Source: Bacillus sp. N1-1
GTDB taxonomy: Bacteria; Bacillota; Bacilli; Bacillales; Guptibacillaceae
DNA: 64,000 nucleotides
Direction of reading: 5' to 3'
Assembly: GCF_009818105.1 (NCBI RefSeq)
Contig: NZ_CP046564.1
Span: 2,852,001 to 2,916,000 of the forward strand
A program made the translations under genes and the position numbers. Below, in pieces: positions 16,617 through 27,308 of this stretch. Numbering within the stretch: the first letter of the stretch is position 1; every line of letters begins with the position of its first letter. Under the pieces are notes generated by a model. The model was not told the origin of the DNA, made no database searches, and saw only the letters and a program-made list of their open reading frames with translations.

Positions 16617-18437
16617 TTAAAATGAATTTTTTAAGTTCTTTTTCATTTCAAGAATTTCCATAGCGATCTTGGCTGCCTGGACAAAATCTTGCTTCATTTC
16701 CGCTTCTTTTTTTTCTTTTTCTCTCTCTTCTATCTTTATCCATTCTGGATAATTTAACACCTGCCGGATATAATCATGTAATTCTTTGTCCGACACGTCA
16801 TTATTTAAATCCATCATGGCCAGTTCAGAAGCAATTTTGACAAGGTTAGGATCAGTCAGCTGCTCCATGAATTGACTCACGTCAGCTTCATGGCCGTTAG
16901 CATAAAAGCTATACAGGTATGCAGCAATCGCACTATGCTCGTCAATATTAAACGAACCGCCAACCTCTTCCTGTACTTTTTCTGCCACTTCCAGATCGCG
17001 CATCATATAAGCAAGTAAGATACGTTCTGCATTCTGGAATGCTGGCAAGAGTTTTTTCTTAACATAGAAATTTTTCCTAGCATTATTATCCCTTTTCAGA
17101 GGAGCATTATCCTTACTTTTCTTCCCCTCTTTAAAAAACTGAGAAACCTGCTGCTTTAAAGCATCGAGTGAGAGTGAGAATTCTTCCGCTAGCTGCCGTA
17201 AATAATGATCGCGTTCAACAGCATTAGAAAGACGGCTAATTTCTTTAAGTACTTCTTCGATATAGCGGATTCGTTCTCCTTCATCCGATAGGTTTTTTCC
17301 TGATCGAAAAACCTCCATTTTGAAAGCCATTACCGTTGGCGCTGCCCCTATTACATCCTTTTCAAACCGTTCTGCACCGTATGTCCGGATATAGTCATCG
17401 GGATCTAGTCCACCTGGCATTTTTGCAATTCTAACGTAGCACCCGGCTTCCATTAATTCGTCTGCCGCTCTTGTGGCAGCATTGGTTCCAGCCTTGTCTG
17501 AGTCATAACAAATGACCACGGACTCTGTCTGTCTTCGCAGCAGCTTTGCTTGATCCTTCGTTAAAGCCGTACCTAAACTTGCTACAACGTTTTGTACCCC
17601 ATTTCCGTATGCTGTAATCACATCAACATAGCCTTCTAATAGGATTGCCTGATCTTTTAAGCGAATAGCAGAGCGGGTAAGGTGAAATCCATAGAGAAAC
17701 TTCCCTTTTTGAAAAAGCTTCGTTTCCGGACTATTTAAATATTTAGGTTCGCCATCTCCTATGATTCTTCCTCCGAATGCAACTGGTCTTCCTTTTGGAT
17801 CCCAAATCGGAAACATAATCCTATTTCGAAAGCGATCGAAATACTTTCCATCAAATTCTCTTTTGGCGAGTAAGCCTGCGTCAGCCACTTTTGCGAGAGG
17901 GTAGTTTCTTTTTTCTAAATACGATGTTGCATAGTCCCAAGAGTCAGGTGCAAAGCCTAACTGGAACTTTTCAATCATTTCTTTCGAAAAACCTCGTTCA
18001 TTAAGATAAGCACGGGCTTGTTCGCCTTCCGGTGTCTTAACCATACAATGATTGTATAGTTTAGCGAGAAAGTCATGGGCCTTATATATGGTGTCATTCT
18101 CAGAATTTGTTTTTGCACTACCGCTCTGATTCTCTTGCACTTCAGGTAAGTCAATACCGGATTTTTGTCCAAGACTTTGAACCGCTTCTACAAAGTTATA
18201 CCCTTCAATTTCCATTAAAAATGAAAAAGCGTTACCGCCAGCACCACATCCGAAGCAATGGTAAATTTGCTTGTCCGGCGCTACTGAAAATGAAGGAGTG
18301 CTTTCACCGTGAAAAGGACAAAGGCCAAAGAAATTTCTTCCTTGCTTTTTCAGTTGGACATAATCGCTAATCACATCAACAATATCTGTGGATCGGCGAA
18401 TCGCTTCAATTTTTTCTTCTGGGATTCTGCCACTCAT
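16617..18437 (-). CDS. dnaG: DNA primase (DnaG)
   Basis: 606 aa. The N-terminal CHC2 zinc finger has C40, H43, C61 and C64. The central TOPRIM catalytic core has LLEGYVDVITA and CYDSDKAG. The C-terminal helicase-interaction domain (~440-606) is Lys/Glu-rich as in Bacillus primases. It makes RNA primers at the replication fork. It lies 20 bases after yqxD and 48 bases before sigA. Confidence 0.97.
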   Translation of the reverse strand: MSGRIPEEKIEAIRRSTDIVDVISDYVQLKKQGRNFFGLCPFHGESTPSFSVAPDKQIYHCFGCGAGGNAFSFLMEIEGYNFVEAVQSLGQKSGIDLPEVQENQSGSAKTNSENDTIYKAHDFLAKLYNHCMVKTPEGEQARAYLNERGFSKEMIEKFQLGFAPDSWDYATSYLEKRNYPLAKVADAGLLAKREFDGKYFDRFRNRIMFPIWDPKGRPVAFGGRIIGDGEPKYLNSPETKLFQKGKFLYGFHLTRSAIRLKDQAILLEGYVDVITAYGNGVQNVVASLGTALTKDQAKLLRRQTESVVICYDSDKAGTNAATRAADELMEAGCYVRIAKMPGGLDPDDYIRTYGAERFEKDVIGAAPTVMAFKMEVFRSGKNLSDEGERIRYIEEVLKEISRLSNAVERDHYLRQLAEEFSLSLDALKQQVSQFFKEGKKSKDNAPLKRDNNARKNFYVKKKLLPAFQNAERILLAYMMRDLEVAEKVQEEVGGSFNIDEHSAIAAYLYSFYANGHEADVSQFMEQLTDPNLVKIASELAMMDLNNDVSDKELHDYIRQVLNYPEWIKIEEREKEKKEAEMKQDFVQAAKIAMEILEMKKNLKNSF

Positions 18438-18456
18438 TATTTATCACCAACAGATT

Positions 18457-18948
18457 CTATAGTTTCGACAAATAAAAATAATCTCCTTCATAATTCGACA
18501 ATATTTTTATTAGTTCTTCCCGAAATTGAACTCGATCATCACCGGTAAACTTTCGTGGACCTTTTGTATGCTTACCAGCTCTTCTACTTTTAGATGCTAG
18601 GTACCGCGTATGTAAAAGAGTCGATATGTTCTCTTCTGTATACCGTTTCCCTCTTGGAGAAAGAACAAAAACACCTTTTGGAAGGAGCAAACTTGCAAGA
18701 CCATAGTCTTGGGTCACAGCAATATCGCCTTTTTTGGCATGACGATGAATATAGAGATCTGCTTCTTCCTTTTCAGAGTCTACCATAACCCACTTCGCCT
18801 CACGGAACGTCGTGCTCATATGGGCATAAGATGCGACAAAAATCGTTTCTACTTCTGATAGAGCTTTCTGAAAAGACATAATTTCTTCTTTAATTAGAAC
18901 AGGACATGCATCTGCATCGACAAAAAGCGTCAGTTTCTTTTTCGTCAT
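18457..18948 (-). CDS. yqxD: YaiI/YqxD family PIN-like protein (DUF188)
   Basis: 163 aa. The N-terminus LFVDADACPV is the family signature with acidic metal-binding residues. VTQDYGLASLLLPKG carries another conserved Asp. The C-terminal part has a conserved basic/FTGDDR motif. A PIN-like nuclease fold is predicted for the family but activity is unproven. Its position just before dnaG is constant in Bacillus. Confidence 0.92.
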   Translation of the reverse strand: MTKKKLTLFVDADACPVLIKEEIMSFQKALSEVETIFVASYAHMSTTFREAKWVMVDSEKEEADLYIHRHAKKGDIAVTQDYGLASLLLPKGVFVLSPRGKRYTEENISTLLHTRYLASKSRRAGKHTKGPRKFTGDDRVQFREELIKILSNYEGDYFYLSKL

Positions 18949-19143
18949 AATTCTCTATTCTACATCTCCCTGAGTTATCCTTCTTTTGAAATTTATGTTT
19001 TAACTTTCAGAATTTTAGATCGAACTATTTCAGATAACTACTATATTCTTCTGAAAGCCTTCTTTAATGATTATAGACAAATTTTATTGACAATATTTGA
19101 TTATATACTAAAAATATTAAATTGAACAGATAAAAACGATAAA
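18949..19143. other. Non-coding AT-rich gap upstream of yqxD
   Basis: About 195 bases with no supported gene. It probably contains the promoter of yqxD-dnaG-sigA on the minus strand; I could not single out one pair of boxes. Confidence 0.4.
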
Positions 19144-19188
19144 AAAACGCCATCATCGAGAACATTTTTGTCTCGATAATGGTGTTTT
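19144..19188 (-). terminator. Terminator downstream of yqfL
   Basis: AAAACGCCATcATCGAGA pairs with TCTCGATaATGGtGTTTT over a 9-base loop; poly-A at left reads as poly-T on the minus strand. Confidence 0.85.
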
Positions 19189-19203
19189 CTTGTTATGCTT
19201 TTA

Positions 19204-20028
19204 TTAAGATGTATGCTTCCCTTTATAAAGGCTTAAAATTAAATTAGCTGTTTCCTCTACTGCTCGATTTGAAACATCAATCACTTGGCAGTTCATTTTA
19301 TTAATAATCGTATCGAAGTATTCCAATTCATCTTTGATTCTTGTCATATTAGCATAGCTAGCTTCTGCATTTAATCCAAGCGCAATTAGTCGCTCTTTAC
19401 GAATGTTATTTAACTTTTCAGGACTTATTTTAAGAGCATAGCATTTTCCTTCTGCAACATTAAATAATTCATCAGGCGGATCGACTTCAGGGACTATAGG
19501 AACATTGGCTACCTTCAACCTCTTGTGTGCTAAATATTGTGATAAAGGTGTTTTAGAAGTTCTAGAAACACCCACAAGCACAATATCCGCAAGTGCAATC
19601 CCACGTGGGTCTCTCCCATCATCATACTTCACCGCAAATTCTATTGCCTCTACTCGACGAAAATAGTCTTCGTCAAGTTTATGTACAAGTCCAGGCTCAT
19701 TTCGTGGTTCTTTCCCTATTACTGCCTGCATATGGTCAATCATTGGACCAATAATATCAATAGCCTGAATATTTTCTTTTGATGCGACTTCAAGAAGGAA
19801 ATTTCTTAACTCCGGAACTACGAGAGTAAAAGCGACAATCGCTTTTGTTTCTTTTGCAAGAGTCATCACTTCGTGAATTGTCGCTGTATCTTCTACATAA
19901 GGGACTCTTCGGACATCAAAATCGGTAGGGTCAAATTGACTTGCGGCTGCCTTTACAACAAGTTCCGCTGTTTCGCCAACCGAATCAGAAATCACATACA
20001 CAATAGCACGATTAGTTGAATTCGTCAT
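19204..20028 (-). CDS. yqfL: Pyruvate, phosphate dikinase regulatory protein (YqfL, DUF299)
   Basis: 274 aa. A bifunctional Ser/Thr kinase-phosphorylase of the DUF299 family that switches PPDK or PEP synthase off and on with ADP and phosphate. The P-loop is GVSRTSKTP near residue 152. The N-terminus [14 protein letters not shown] is characteristic. A GGAGGT site precedes the ATG. It follows ccpN by 14 bases; in B. subtilis the same pair controls gluconeogenesis. Confidence 0.93.
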   Translation of the reverse strand: MTNSTNRAIVYVISDSVGETAELVVKAAASQFDPTDFDVRRVPYVEDTATIHEVMTLAKETKAIVAFTLVVPELRNFLLEVASKENIQAIDIIGPMIDHMQAVIGKEPRNEPGLVHKLDEDYFRRVEAIEFAVKYDDGRDPRGIALADIVLVGVSRTSKTPLSQYLAHKRLKVANVPIVPEVDPPDELFNVAEGKCYALKISPEKLNNIRKERLIALGLNAEASYANMTRIKDELEYFDTIINKMNCQVIDVSNRAVEETANLILSLYKGKHTS

Positions 20029-20042
20029 ATAAACCTCCTAAG

Positions 20043-20681
20043 CTAAATAATTTCGTCTTTGGCAAGATCCACTAGTGCTCGCGTTACGTTTGTTTTCGTT
20101 ATCCTTCCAATAACCTCAATACCATTCTCTACTTCTTTTACGATCGGCAACGCATCAATCTGCTTCTCAATTAACTGATTCGCTACTTCGATTAAGAGAT
20201 CATCTCTCTGACATACAGTAATATTCGGCATTCTCGTCATAATAATTGTAACGGGTATACTTTCAAGATCTTGTTTACCAAGTGCAGCTCTTAACAGATC
20301 TTTTCTTGATAATACACCAACGAGATGTGCCAATTCATTCACTACAAACAATGTGCCGACATCTTCAAGGAACATGGAACATATCGCATCATAGACACTT
20401 GCATTTTCTTGTACGACGACGGGGATTGATTTGTAATCATCAACTTTAATTTTTCTTATTTTCTCAGTAAGAAGCTGTGAACCTGTTTTACCTGTATAAA
20501 AATACCCGACTCTCGGCCTCGCGTCAAGATAGCCTGCCATTGTTAAAATTGCTAGATCTGGTCTAAGCGTAGCTCTAGTTAAACTGAGCTTCTCTGCAAT
20601 GTGCTCCCCTGTAATCGGCCCTTCATTTTTCACGATCTGAAGGATGGTTTCCTGCCTATTGTTTAATTGGATAAGAATCAC
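20043..20681 (-). CDS. ccpN: Control catabolite protein of gluconeogenic genes (CcpN, YqzB)
   Basis: 212 aa. N-terminal winged helix-turn-helix (~5-60, ITGEHIAEKLSLTRATLRPDLAIL) then two CBS domains (~75-205) that sense nucleotides. It represses gapB and pckA in glucose. I place the start at the GTG at 20681 because it aligns with the B. subtilis N-terminus (LNxRQ at the same distance); the AAAGGTG ribosome site then sits unusually close, and a GTG at 20684 is also possible. In B. subtilis glyQ and glyS precede this gene; here recO does. Confidence 0.92.
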   Translation of the reverse strand: MILIQLNNRQETILQIVKNEGPITGEHIAEKLSLTRATLRPDLAILTMAGYLDARPRVGYFYTGKTGSQLLTEKIRKIKVDDYKSIPVVVQENASVYDAICSMFLEDVGTLFVVNELAHLVGVLSRKDLLRAALGKQDLESIPVTIIMTRMPNITVCQRDDLLIEVANQLIEKQIDALPIVKEVENGIEVIGRITKTNVTRALVDLAKDEII

Positions 20682-20801
20682 CACCTTTAATAAGGTTATA
20701 CTTTATTTTCATTATTATATACGATTATACCATTTTAACGAAAGTACTCGGCATTGTTTTGTGAAAACCATCTGTTAAAATACTTTATTTAAAAATAAAA
20801 A

Positions 20802-20822
20802 CCTGCGGATTACATTCCGCAG
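20802..20822 (-). terminator. Terminator of recO
   Basis: CCTGCGGA and TCCGCAGG form a perfect 8-base stem with a 5-base loop; A-rich sequence at left gives a minus-strand T-run. Confidence 0.88.
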
Positions 20823-20832
20823 GCTAATCTAA

Positions 20833-21582
20833 TTACTCAAGTTTAAACCGGTCCAACTGATCCAAAAAACGTTTTGATTTTAAATAAAGACCGGAATAAG
20901 CGTCAAAATAAAGGTTAAGAATTTGTCTAATCTCTTTTTTTGTTTCTTTTTTTAGTGAAATATTTCCCAATCTTCCCAAATCAATATGTGCAAATAAATG
21001 AAGAAGTTCTGCTGTCCGTTTCATGATCGGAATGTTATAAGGATCCACTGAAAGACACCGATGACATAGTAATCCACCTTCATTAATAGAGAAATGAAAC
21101 TTCCCTTCAGAAAGACCACAGTTTGCACAACGATCTAGTTGTGGTGTAATTCCTGCAACGCGAAGCATTTTAAGCTCAAAAATAAATAAAATGACTTCAG
21201 GGTCTTTTTCTTCATTCAACGAATGAAGGACCTGATAAAGCATTTCAAATAAATAAGGGTTGGGTTTTCTCTCTTCTGTTAATTTATCAACTAACTCTGC
21301 CGCATATGCCGCATAGGAAGTGAGAAACAAATCATTTCTTATGGAGCGAAACGAATCAATTATTTCTCCCTGATTCAATCCCCCAAGGCCCGATGTATGC
21401 TGATAAAGGTACTGTCCATAGACAAAAAGTTGTGAAACAGCAGAAAGACGGCTTTTAGGTTTTTTTGCGCCTCTTGCCATGACGCCAACCTTACCCGTCT
21501 CTCTCGAATAAATCGTCAGTATTTTATTTGTTTCACCATAGTCCACGGTTCGAATCACAATTCCTTCAACCTTTTTTAACAA
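20833..21582 (-). CDS. recO: DNA repair and recombination mediator RecO
   Basis: 249 aa. N-terminal OB fold (~1-80: EGIVIRTVDYGETNKILT), helical domain, then a zinc-binding CANC...CHRC set at about residues 147-170. It loads RecA onto SSB-coated DNA. The start is TTG at 21582, preceded by GGTGAAAG; this aligns with the B. subtilis N-terminus MLTKCEGIV. Next to yqzL and era, as in B. subtilis. Confidence 0.95.
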   Translation of the reverse strand: MLKKVEGIVIRTVDYGETNKILTIYSRETGKVGVMARGAKKPKSRLSAVSQLFVYGQYLYQHTSGLGGLNQGEIIDSFRSIRNDLFLTSYAAYAAELVDKLTEERKPNPYLFEMLYQVLHSLNEEKDPEVILFIFELKMLRVAGITPQLDRCANCGLSEGKFHFSINEGGLLCHRCLSVDPYNIPIMKRTAELLHLFAHIDLGRLGNISLKKETKKEIRQILNLYFDAYSGLYLKSKRFLDQLDRFKLE

Positions 21583-21621
21583 GAACTTTCACCAACCGTT
21601 TCCTGTTGCAATTCCAAAAGG

Positions 21622-21759
21622 TCAAGAGAGGCGAGGTACTTCTTCCATCTCGGCGAGAGAATCATTGTCTTCATCATTCGGTATTTCCATTTCCTTCAAA
21701 AGAAGATAAGTATCAATGTTTCCTGTTTCACAAAATATTTTCCAGGTAAACTCTAACAC
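21622..21759 (-). CDS. yqzL: YqzL small protein
   Basis: 45 aa, starting at GTG 21759 with GGTGGG 7 bases upstream. The N-terminus LEFTWKIFCETGNIDTYLL matches the YqzL family of Bacillales; the C-terminal half is acidic. It lies between era and recO, its constant position. Function unknown. Confidence 0.85.
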   Translation of the reverse strand: MLEFTWKIFCETGNIDTYLLLKEMEIPNDEDNDSLAEMEEVPRLS

Positions 21760-21859
21760 TTTAGATCCCACCTTTCATTTTGTAAAAAGTTTATCTCTTA
21801 CCTCTAGCTTGACCTTACATAAGTCGGTTTATGTGATGGAATATTTAACAAAATTTCAC

Positions 21860-23171
<1,312 letters not shown>

Positions 23172-23561
23172 TTATGACTGAAACAACTGAGCAATCGGTT
23201 CAAAAAAGAGAAGGACACCGATTATAACTGAAATAACTGCAAAAAGAAAGACTGCTGCAGCTGACACATCCTTTGCTACCTTTGCTATAGGATGTTCTTC
23301 TTCCGTAATTAAATCAATTGTCCTTTCAACGCCTGTATTTAGTGCTTCCAAACTTAGCATGATACCGATTACAGTTAGCAACACGCACATTTTAATTGTT
23401 GATAAACCCAACACTATCCCAGCTATTACGACCACAAAACCTGCTAGGAGATGGAAGAGAAAGTTTTGTTCATTTTTTATTAAGTAACGAAAACCTTGCG
23501 ATGCATATAGAAAACTACGCAAAAACCGCACCAGCCTAGAACGCTTATCTCGTGAGGCCAT
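23172..23561 (-). CDS. dgkA: Undecaprenol/diacylglycerol kinase family protein (DgkA)
   Basis: 129 aa with three membrane helices and the family signature EALNTGVERTIDLI in the middle. The Gram-positive members phosphorylate undecaprenol to the cell-wall lipid carrier. The start lies inside the 3' end of ybeY (17-base overlap), so the genes are translationally linked. Confidence 0.93.
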   Translation of the reverse strand: MASRDKRSRLVRFLRSFLYASQGFRYLIKNEQNFLFHLLAGFVVVIAGIVLGLSTIKMCVLLTVIGIMLSLEALNTGVERTIDLITEEEHPIAKVAKDVSAAAVFLFAVISVIIGVLLFFEPIAQLFQS

Positions 23562-24018
23562 ATTGCTCTAAAAGCACTTTTTGTTTACCGAACATTTCTT
23601 TCTCATCTTCGTCTGTCATATGGTCATAACCGAGTAAATGAAGGAATCCATGAACACATAAAAAGCCGAGTTCACGTTCAAAGCTATGTCCATAATCAGC
23701 TGCCTGTTCTTCTATTTTTGGGACCGAAATGACAATCTCTCCAAGCAGGTGCGGTATTTGTTCATCAAATACGATCGGATCCTCACCCTCTTCTTCGTCA
23801 TCAAGGGCAAAGGAAATCACATCAGTAGGCTGATCTTTCCCGCGATAATCTCGATTAATCTCCGTAATCCGCTCATTATTTACGAACATAATCGACACTT
23901 CGCTTCCCGCTTCAACCCCTTCTTCCTTTGCTGCATGGCTCAATAATTTTTCAAGCATTTCAAGCTGATCTTGTTTTAATGTTTCAGTTTCATCAATAAA
24001 ATCGATTGTTAGATTCAT
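23545..24018 (-). CDS. ybeY: Endoribonuclease YbeY (YqfG), rRNA maturation
   Basis: 157 aa. The zinc motif HGFLHLLGYDH near residue 123 is diagnostic. It takes part in 16S rRNA 3' end processing and late ribosome quality control. An acidic insert (EEEGEDP) lies before the motif. It overlaps the pgpH stop by 4 bases (ATGA). Confidence 0.96.
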   Translation of the reverse strand: MNLTIDFIDETETLKQDQLEMLEKLLSHAAKEEGVEAGSEVSIMFVNNERITEINRDYRGKDQPTDVISFALDDEEEGEDPIVFDEQIPHLLGEIVISVPKIEEQAADYGHSFERELGFLCVHGFLHLLGYDHMTDEDEKEMFGKQKVLLEQYGLTR

Positions 24019-26153
24019 GAAGTCACCTTCTTTTTTATTTCTGTCGGATACTCAATTCGACTGTGAAAAATGCCGTTTAACGTTTCTAGAATCGTTCTTG
24101 CAACGATGTCGAGCTCTTTTAGTGATAAATCACATTCGTCAAATTGACCATCTTCTAGTCTTTCCGTAATGATTTTTCTTACAAGAGATTCAATCGTTGT
24201 TGGATTTGGTTTCGTCATTGATCTTACCGCCGCTTCAATGCAATCTGCAATTCCGACAACTGCCGCTTCCTTTGTCTGAGCTTTTGGCCCAGGGTATCGA
24301 AATTCCATTTCAGAAACCGCCTGATCCGTCTGTTCACTTGCTTTGTAATAAAAATATTTCAATAATGTTGTACCATGATGTTGTTCAGCAATATCCACAA
24401 TTTCTTTTGGCAATCGATGCTTTCTTAACATCTCAGCTCCATCAGAGGCATGCGATACAATAATAGTTTTACTTAGGTGAGGCGAAATCTTATCATGCGG
24501 ATTTTCCATATTCATTTGATTTTCAATAAAGAAGTGGGGCCGTTTCGTTTTTCCAATATCATGATAATAAGCGCCTACTCGTGCAAGAAGACCATTTGCC
24601 TCAATTGATTCACAAGCTGCTTCTGACAAATTTGCAACCATCACACTATGATGGTAAGTTCCAGGCGTTTCCACGAGTATTTTTCTTAACAAGGGGTGAT
24701 TTGGATTTGATAATTCAATTAACCTTGTAGTCGAAATAATGCGGAATCCAGCTTCAAAAAACGGCATCAATCCCAGAGTTAACATGGAAGATAAGAAACC
24801 AGACAAAAAGGCAAACACAAAGTGATAGCTAAGTTCAATACCACCATATTGGCCATTCTTTAACATTAATAATATAGCCACAGCTACTATGTTTATTAGT
24901 GAAACAAGCAATCCCGCAGTTAAAATGTTTGAACGATGATTTCTCTTTCCGAGAAAAAACACTCCTGATAGCGAACTCATTAAAACATAGAATCCAAGCG
25001 AAGCATTCATTGGCCCAGTAATTTCTCCGTTAAAGAAAACACCCGCACAAACGCCAAAAAGTAAGCTTGAAGCAATTGCTAACTGTTCGTTAAAAAGCAT
25101 CTTTATTAACATAGACCCTACTGCTGCTGGAACGATATAAGCAATCCCTGGAACTTCTATCCCCTGTAATAAGCTTGATAGCTTAAGAACTAGAAGGGTG
25201 CTGAGATAGATAAGCACAAGAATAAGGAGGTTTGTATTGGAAGAACGAACTCTTGATTTGACGTCTTGAAAGAAATAATATAAATACCCTGTAAGTAACA
25301 TCACAAGAAGAGCAAGTCCTATATAAGGAACAGCATCAAACCCTTCATCAAGTAAACCAGCTAGTCGAAGCTGCTCCATTACTTCCCGGTTAATCATGGC
25401 GCCTTCTTCTACAATGATTTGTCCTTCGCGTATCATTACTGGCTGGACAGCTTCAATTGCTTCTTGACGACTTTGTTCTGTTTGTTCTGGATCAAGAAAG
25501 TAATTTGGTACAATACTTTGCTGCGCTACTGTAATCATTGCTTTCTTCTGGTCAGTTGGGAGCGAAGTTAGGGATAACCGGTCTTCAACATCTGATTTAG
25601 ATTGCTCTAAATTATCAATTGATACTCGATCCGTCATAACTTCCATTACCTCAGATAACGTTAGTTCTTTTATTAAACTAATTTGAGAAGGTTCCGCTTC
25701 AATTAACGGCTTTAATGTATCATCTGTAAGTTCATCAGACATTGAGGCTGAAATAATTGATTGAAGCTCTGATATTTTTTCTTGAGTCGTTTTTTCCTCG
25801 GGTTCATTCTTATTCACTTTATCTATCCCAGAAAACAAATCATTTAACTTATCAAACTGGGACTGTGAAACCTCATCACGGTAAACATATTTCGCATCAA
25901 TTTGAGCGGCTTTTGATCGCTCGTCTTCTGTAGCGGTTTTATTTTCTATCGTAATTGGTGAAGCAATATCATGATCAGCTCTTGAATAAAGCGAAACATC
26001 CAGGGACTCTGGCATAACATTTGATAGCATCGTTAAGTACATAATGAGCGCCACTAGTCCATAAAGCGACCATTTTATCATTTTAATTTGTTCGATATTA
26101 CGGAGATTAGTTTGCAACAAATGCTTAATCTTCGCAATCATAGCTTCCTTCAC
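24015..26153 (-). CDS. pgpH: Cyclic-di-AMP phosphodiesterase PgpH (YqfF), 7TMR-HD protein
   Basis: 712 aa. One N-terminal membrane helix, an extracellular 7TMR-HDED domain (~55-270), seven membrane helices (~275-480), then a cytosolic HD domain. The HD motif is YYHDIGKTKRP, with ligands in TYHHSVMVANL and VSHASDG/EQHHGTT. It hydrolyses c-di-AMP, controlling potassium and cell-wall homeostasis. A terminator separates it from phoH upstream; it leads the pgpH-ybeY-dgkA-cdd-era group. Confidence 0.95.
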   Translation of the reverse strand: MKEAMIAKIKHLLQTNLRNIEQIKMIKWSLYGLVALIMYLTMLSNVMPESLDVSLYSRADHDIASPITIENKTATEDERSKAAQIDAKYVYRDEVSQSQFDKLNDLFSGIDKVNKNEPEEKTTQEKISELQSIISASMSDELTDDTLKPLIEAEPSQISLIKELTLSEVMEVMTDRVSIDNLEQSKSDVEDRLSLTSLPTDQKKAMITVAQQSIVPNYFLDPEQTEQSRQEAIEAVQPVMIREGQIIVEEGAMINREVMEQLRLAGLLDEGFDAVPYIGLALLVMLLTGYLYYFFQDVKSRVRSSNTNLLILVLIYLSTLLVLKLSSLLQGIEVPGIAYIVPAAVGSMLIKMLFNEQLAIASSLLFGVCAGVFFNGEITGPMNASLGFYVLMSSLSGVFFLGKRNHRSNILTAGLLVSLINIVAVAILLMLKNGQYGGIELSYHFVFAFLSGFLSSMLTLGLMPFFEAGFRIISTTRLIELSNPNHPLLRKILVETPGTYHHSVMVANLSEAACESIEANGLLARVGAYYHDIGKTKRPHFFIENQMNMENPHDKISPHLSKTIIVSHASDGAEMLRKHRLPKEIVDIAEQHHGTTLLKYFYYKASEQTDQAVSEMEFRYPGPKAQTKEAAVVGIADCIEAAVRSMTKPNPTTIESLVRKIITERLEDGQFDECDLSLKELDIVARTILETLNGIFHSRIEYPTEIKKKVTS

Positions 26154-26301
26154 CTCATAAGTTCTGGCCTCTACTACTCTTCTTCATATTTTATCAGAAT
26201 TCCCTAATTAATGGACCATAATCTTATAATAAGTTCACGTCTTGATGCGCCTTCTCTCTTCTTATCCTTTTTACACTAGCCCGACTTTGTTGACGGATAG
26301 G

Positions 26302-26339
26302 GCTCAAAAAAGGCCCGTTTTCAAACGGGCCTTTTGAGC
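26302..26339 (-). terminator. Terminator of phoH
   Basis: GCTCAAAAAAGGCCCGTTT pairs with AAACGGGCCTTTTGAGC over a 2-base centre, immediately past the phoH stop. Confidence 0.9.
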
Positions 26340-27302
26340 TTATTTTGTTTCATGTTCATATGCATCAATAATACGCTGAACTAACGGGTGGCGGACAACA
26401 TCTGTCTGCTGAAGATAAATAAACGACACATCTTTTACTCGTTTAAGAACTTTTTCTGCGGCCGCTAAGCCTGATTCTTTTCCCTTAGGAAGATCGATCT
26501 GTGTGATATCACCAGTGATCACCATTTTTGAGCCAAAACCTAATCGTGTCAAGAACATCTTCATTTGTTGAGAGGTTGTATTTTGTGCTTCATCCAAAAT
26601 CACATAGCTGTCGTCAAGCGTTCGCCCTCGCATATAGGCAAGCGGGGCGATCTCAATCGTACCTCTTTCAATCAGTCGAGTCGTTTGTTCAACCCCTAGA
26701 ACATCATGTAGAGCATCATATAGTGGACGTAAATAAGGATCTACTTTTTCCTTCAAATCTCCTGGCAGAAAGCCTAAACTTTCTCCAGCTTCAACTGCTG
26801 GACGAGTAAGAACAATCTTCTTCACTTGATTGTACTTAAGAGCAGTTACCGCCATAACAACGGCAAGATACGTTTTTCCAGTTCCGGCTGGCCCTATACC
26901 GAACACCAGGTCAGTCTTTTTCATCGCCGATACATAATGGCGTTGACCAAGCGTTTTCACTTTAATCGGCTTTCCCTTGGCATTCGTGGTAATTTCCTCT
27001 TGATATAGTTCCAGAAGCTGATCAAGCATTCCTTGCTGCACTAATTGACACGCATAAACAACGTCTCTTCCAGAGATACTTGCGCCTCGCTTAATGAGGG
27101 AGTGAAGGGTATGCACAACTTCTTTTACCATCGTGACGCTTTCTTCATCCCCTCTCACAGATATACCTTCTCCGCGAGTAACAAGTGACACTTTAAGGGC
27201 TTCCTCAATTATCTTTAAATGCTCATCACCAGGGCCAAATAAGCTTTGAGCTTCATTAGAATTTTCTAGCTGTAATGTAAGATCAACATAAGATTCTGCC
27301 AA
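26340..27302 (-). CDS. phoH: PhoH-like ATPase
   Basis: 320 aa. The RecA-like ATPase has Walker A GPAGTGKT and Walker B YVILDEAQNTT, followed by MVITGDITQIDLP. A small N-terminal KH-like region precedes it. PhoH ATPases are proposed RNA helicases or nucleases. The start is TTG at 27302 with GAGGT upstream, 6 bases after the yqfD stop, so it is co-transcribed with yqfC-yqfD. Confidence 0.93.
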   Translation of the reverse strand: MAESYVDLTLQLENSNEAQSLFGPGDEHLKIIEEALKVSLVTRGEGISVRGDEESVTMVKEVVHTLHSLIKRGASISGRDVVYACQLVQQGMLDQLLELYQEEITTNAKGKPIKVKTLGQRHYVSAMKKTDLVFGIGPAGTGKTYLAVVMAVTALKYNQVKKIVLTRPAVEAGESLGFLPGDLKEKVDPYLRPLYDALHDVLGVEQTTRLIERGTIEIAPLAYMRGRTLDDSYVILDEAQNTTSQQMKMFLTRLGFGSKMVITGDITQIDLPKGKESGLAAAEKVLKRVKDVSFIYLQQTDVVRHPLVQRIIDAYEHETK

Positions 27303-27308
27303 TAGACC

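Noticed and set aside
20685..20801. Possible T-box leader left over from glyQ between recO and ccpN
   Set aside because: No AGGGTGGNACCGCG-type T-box sequence or specifier stem is visible in this short gap.
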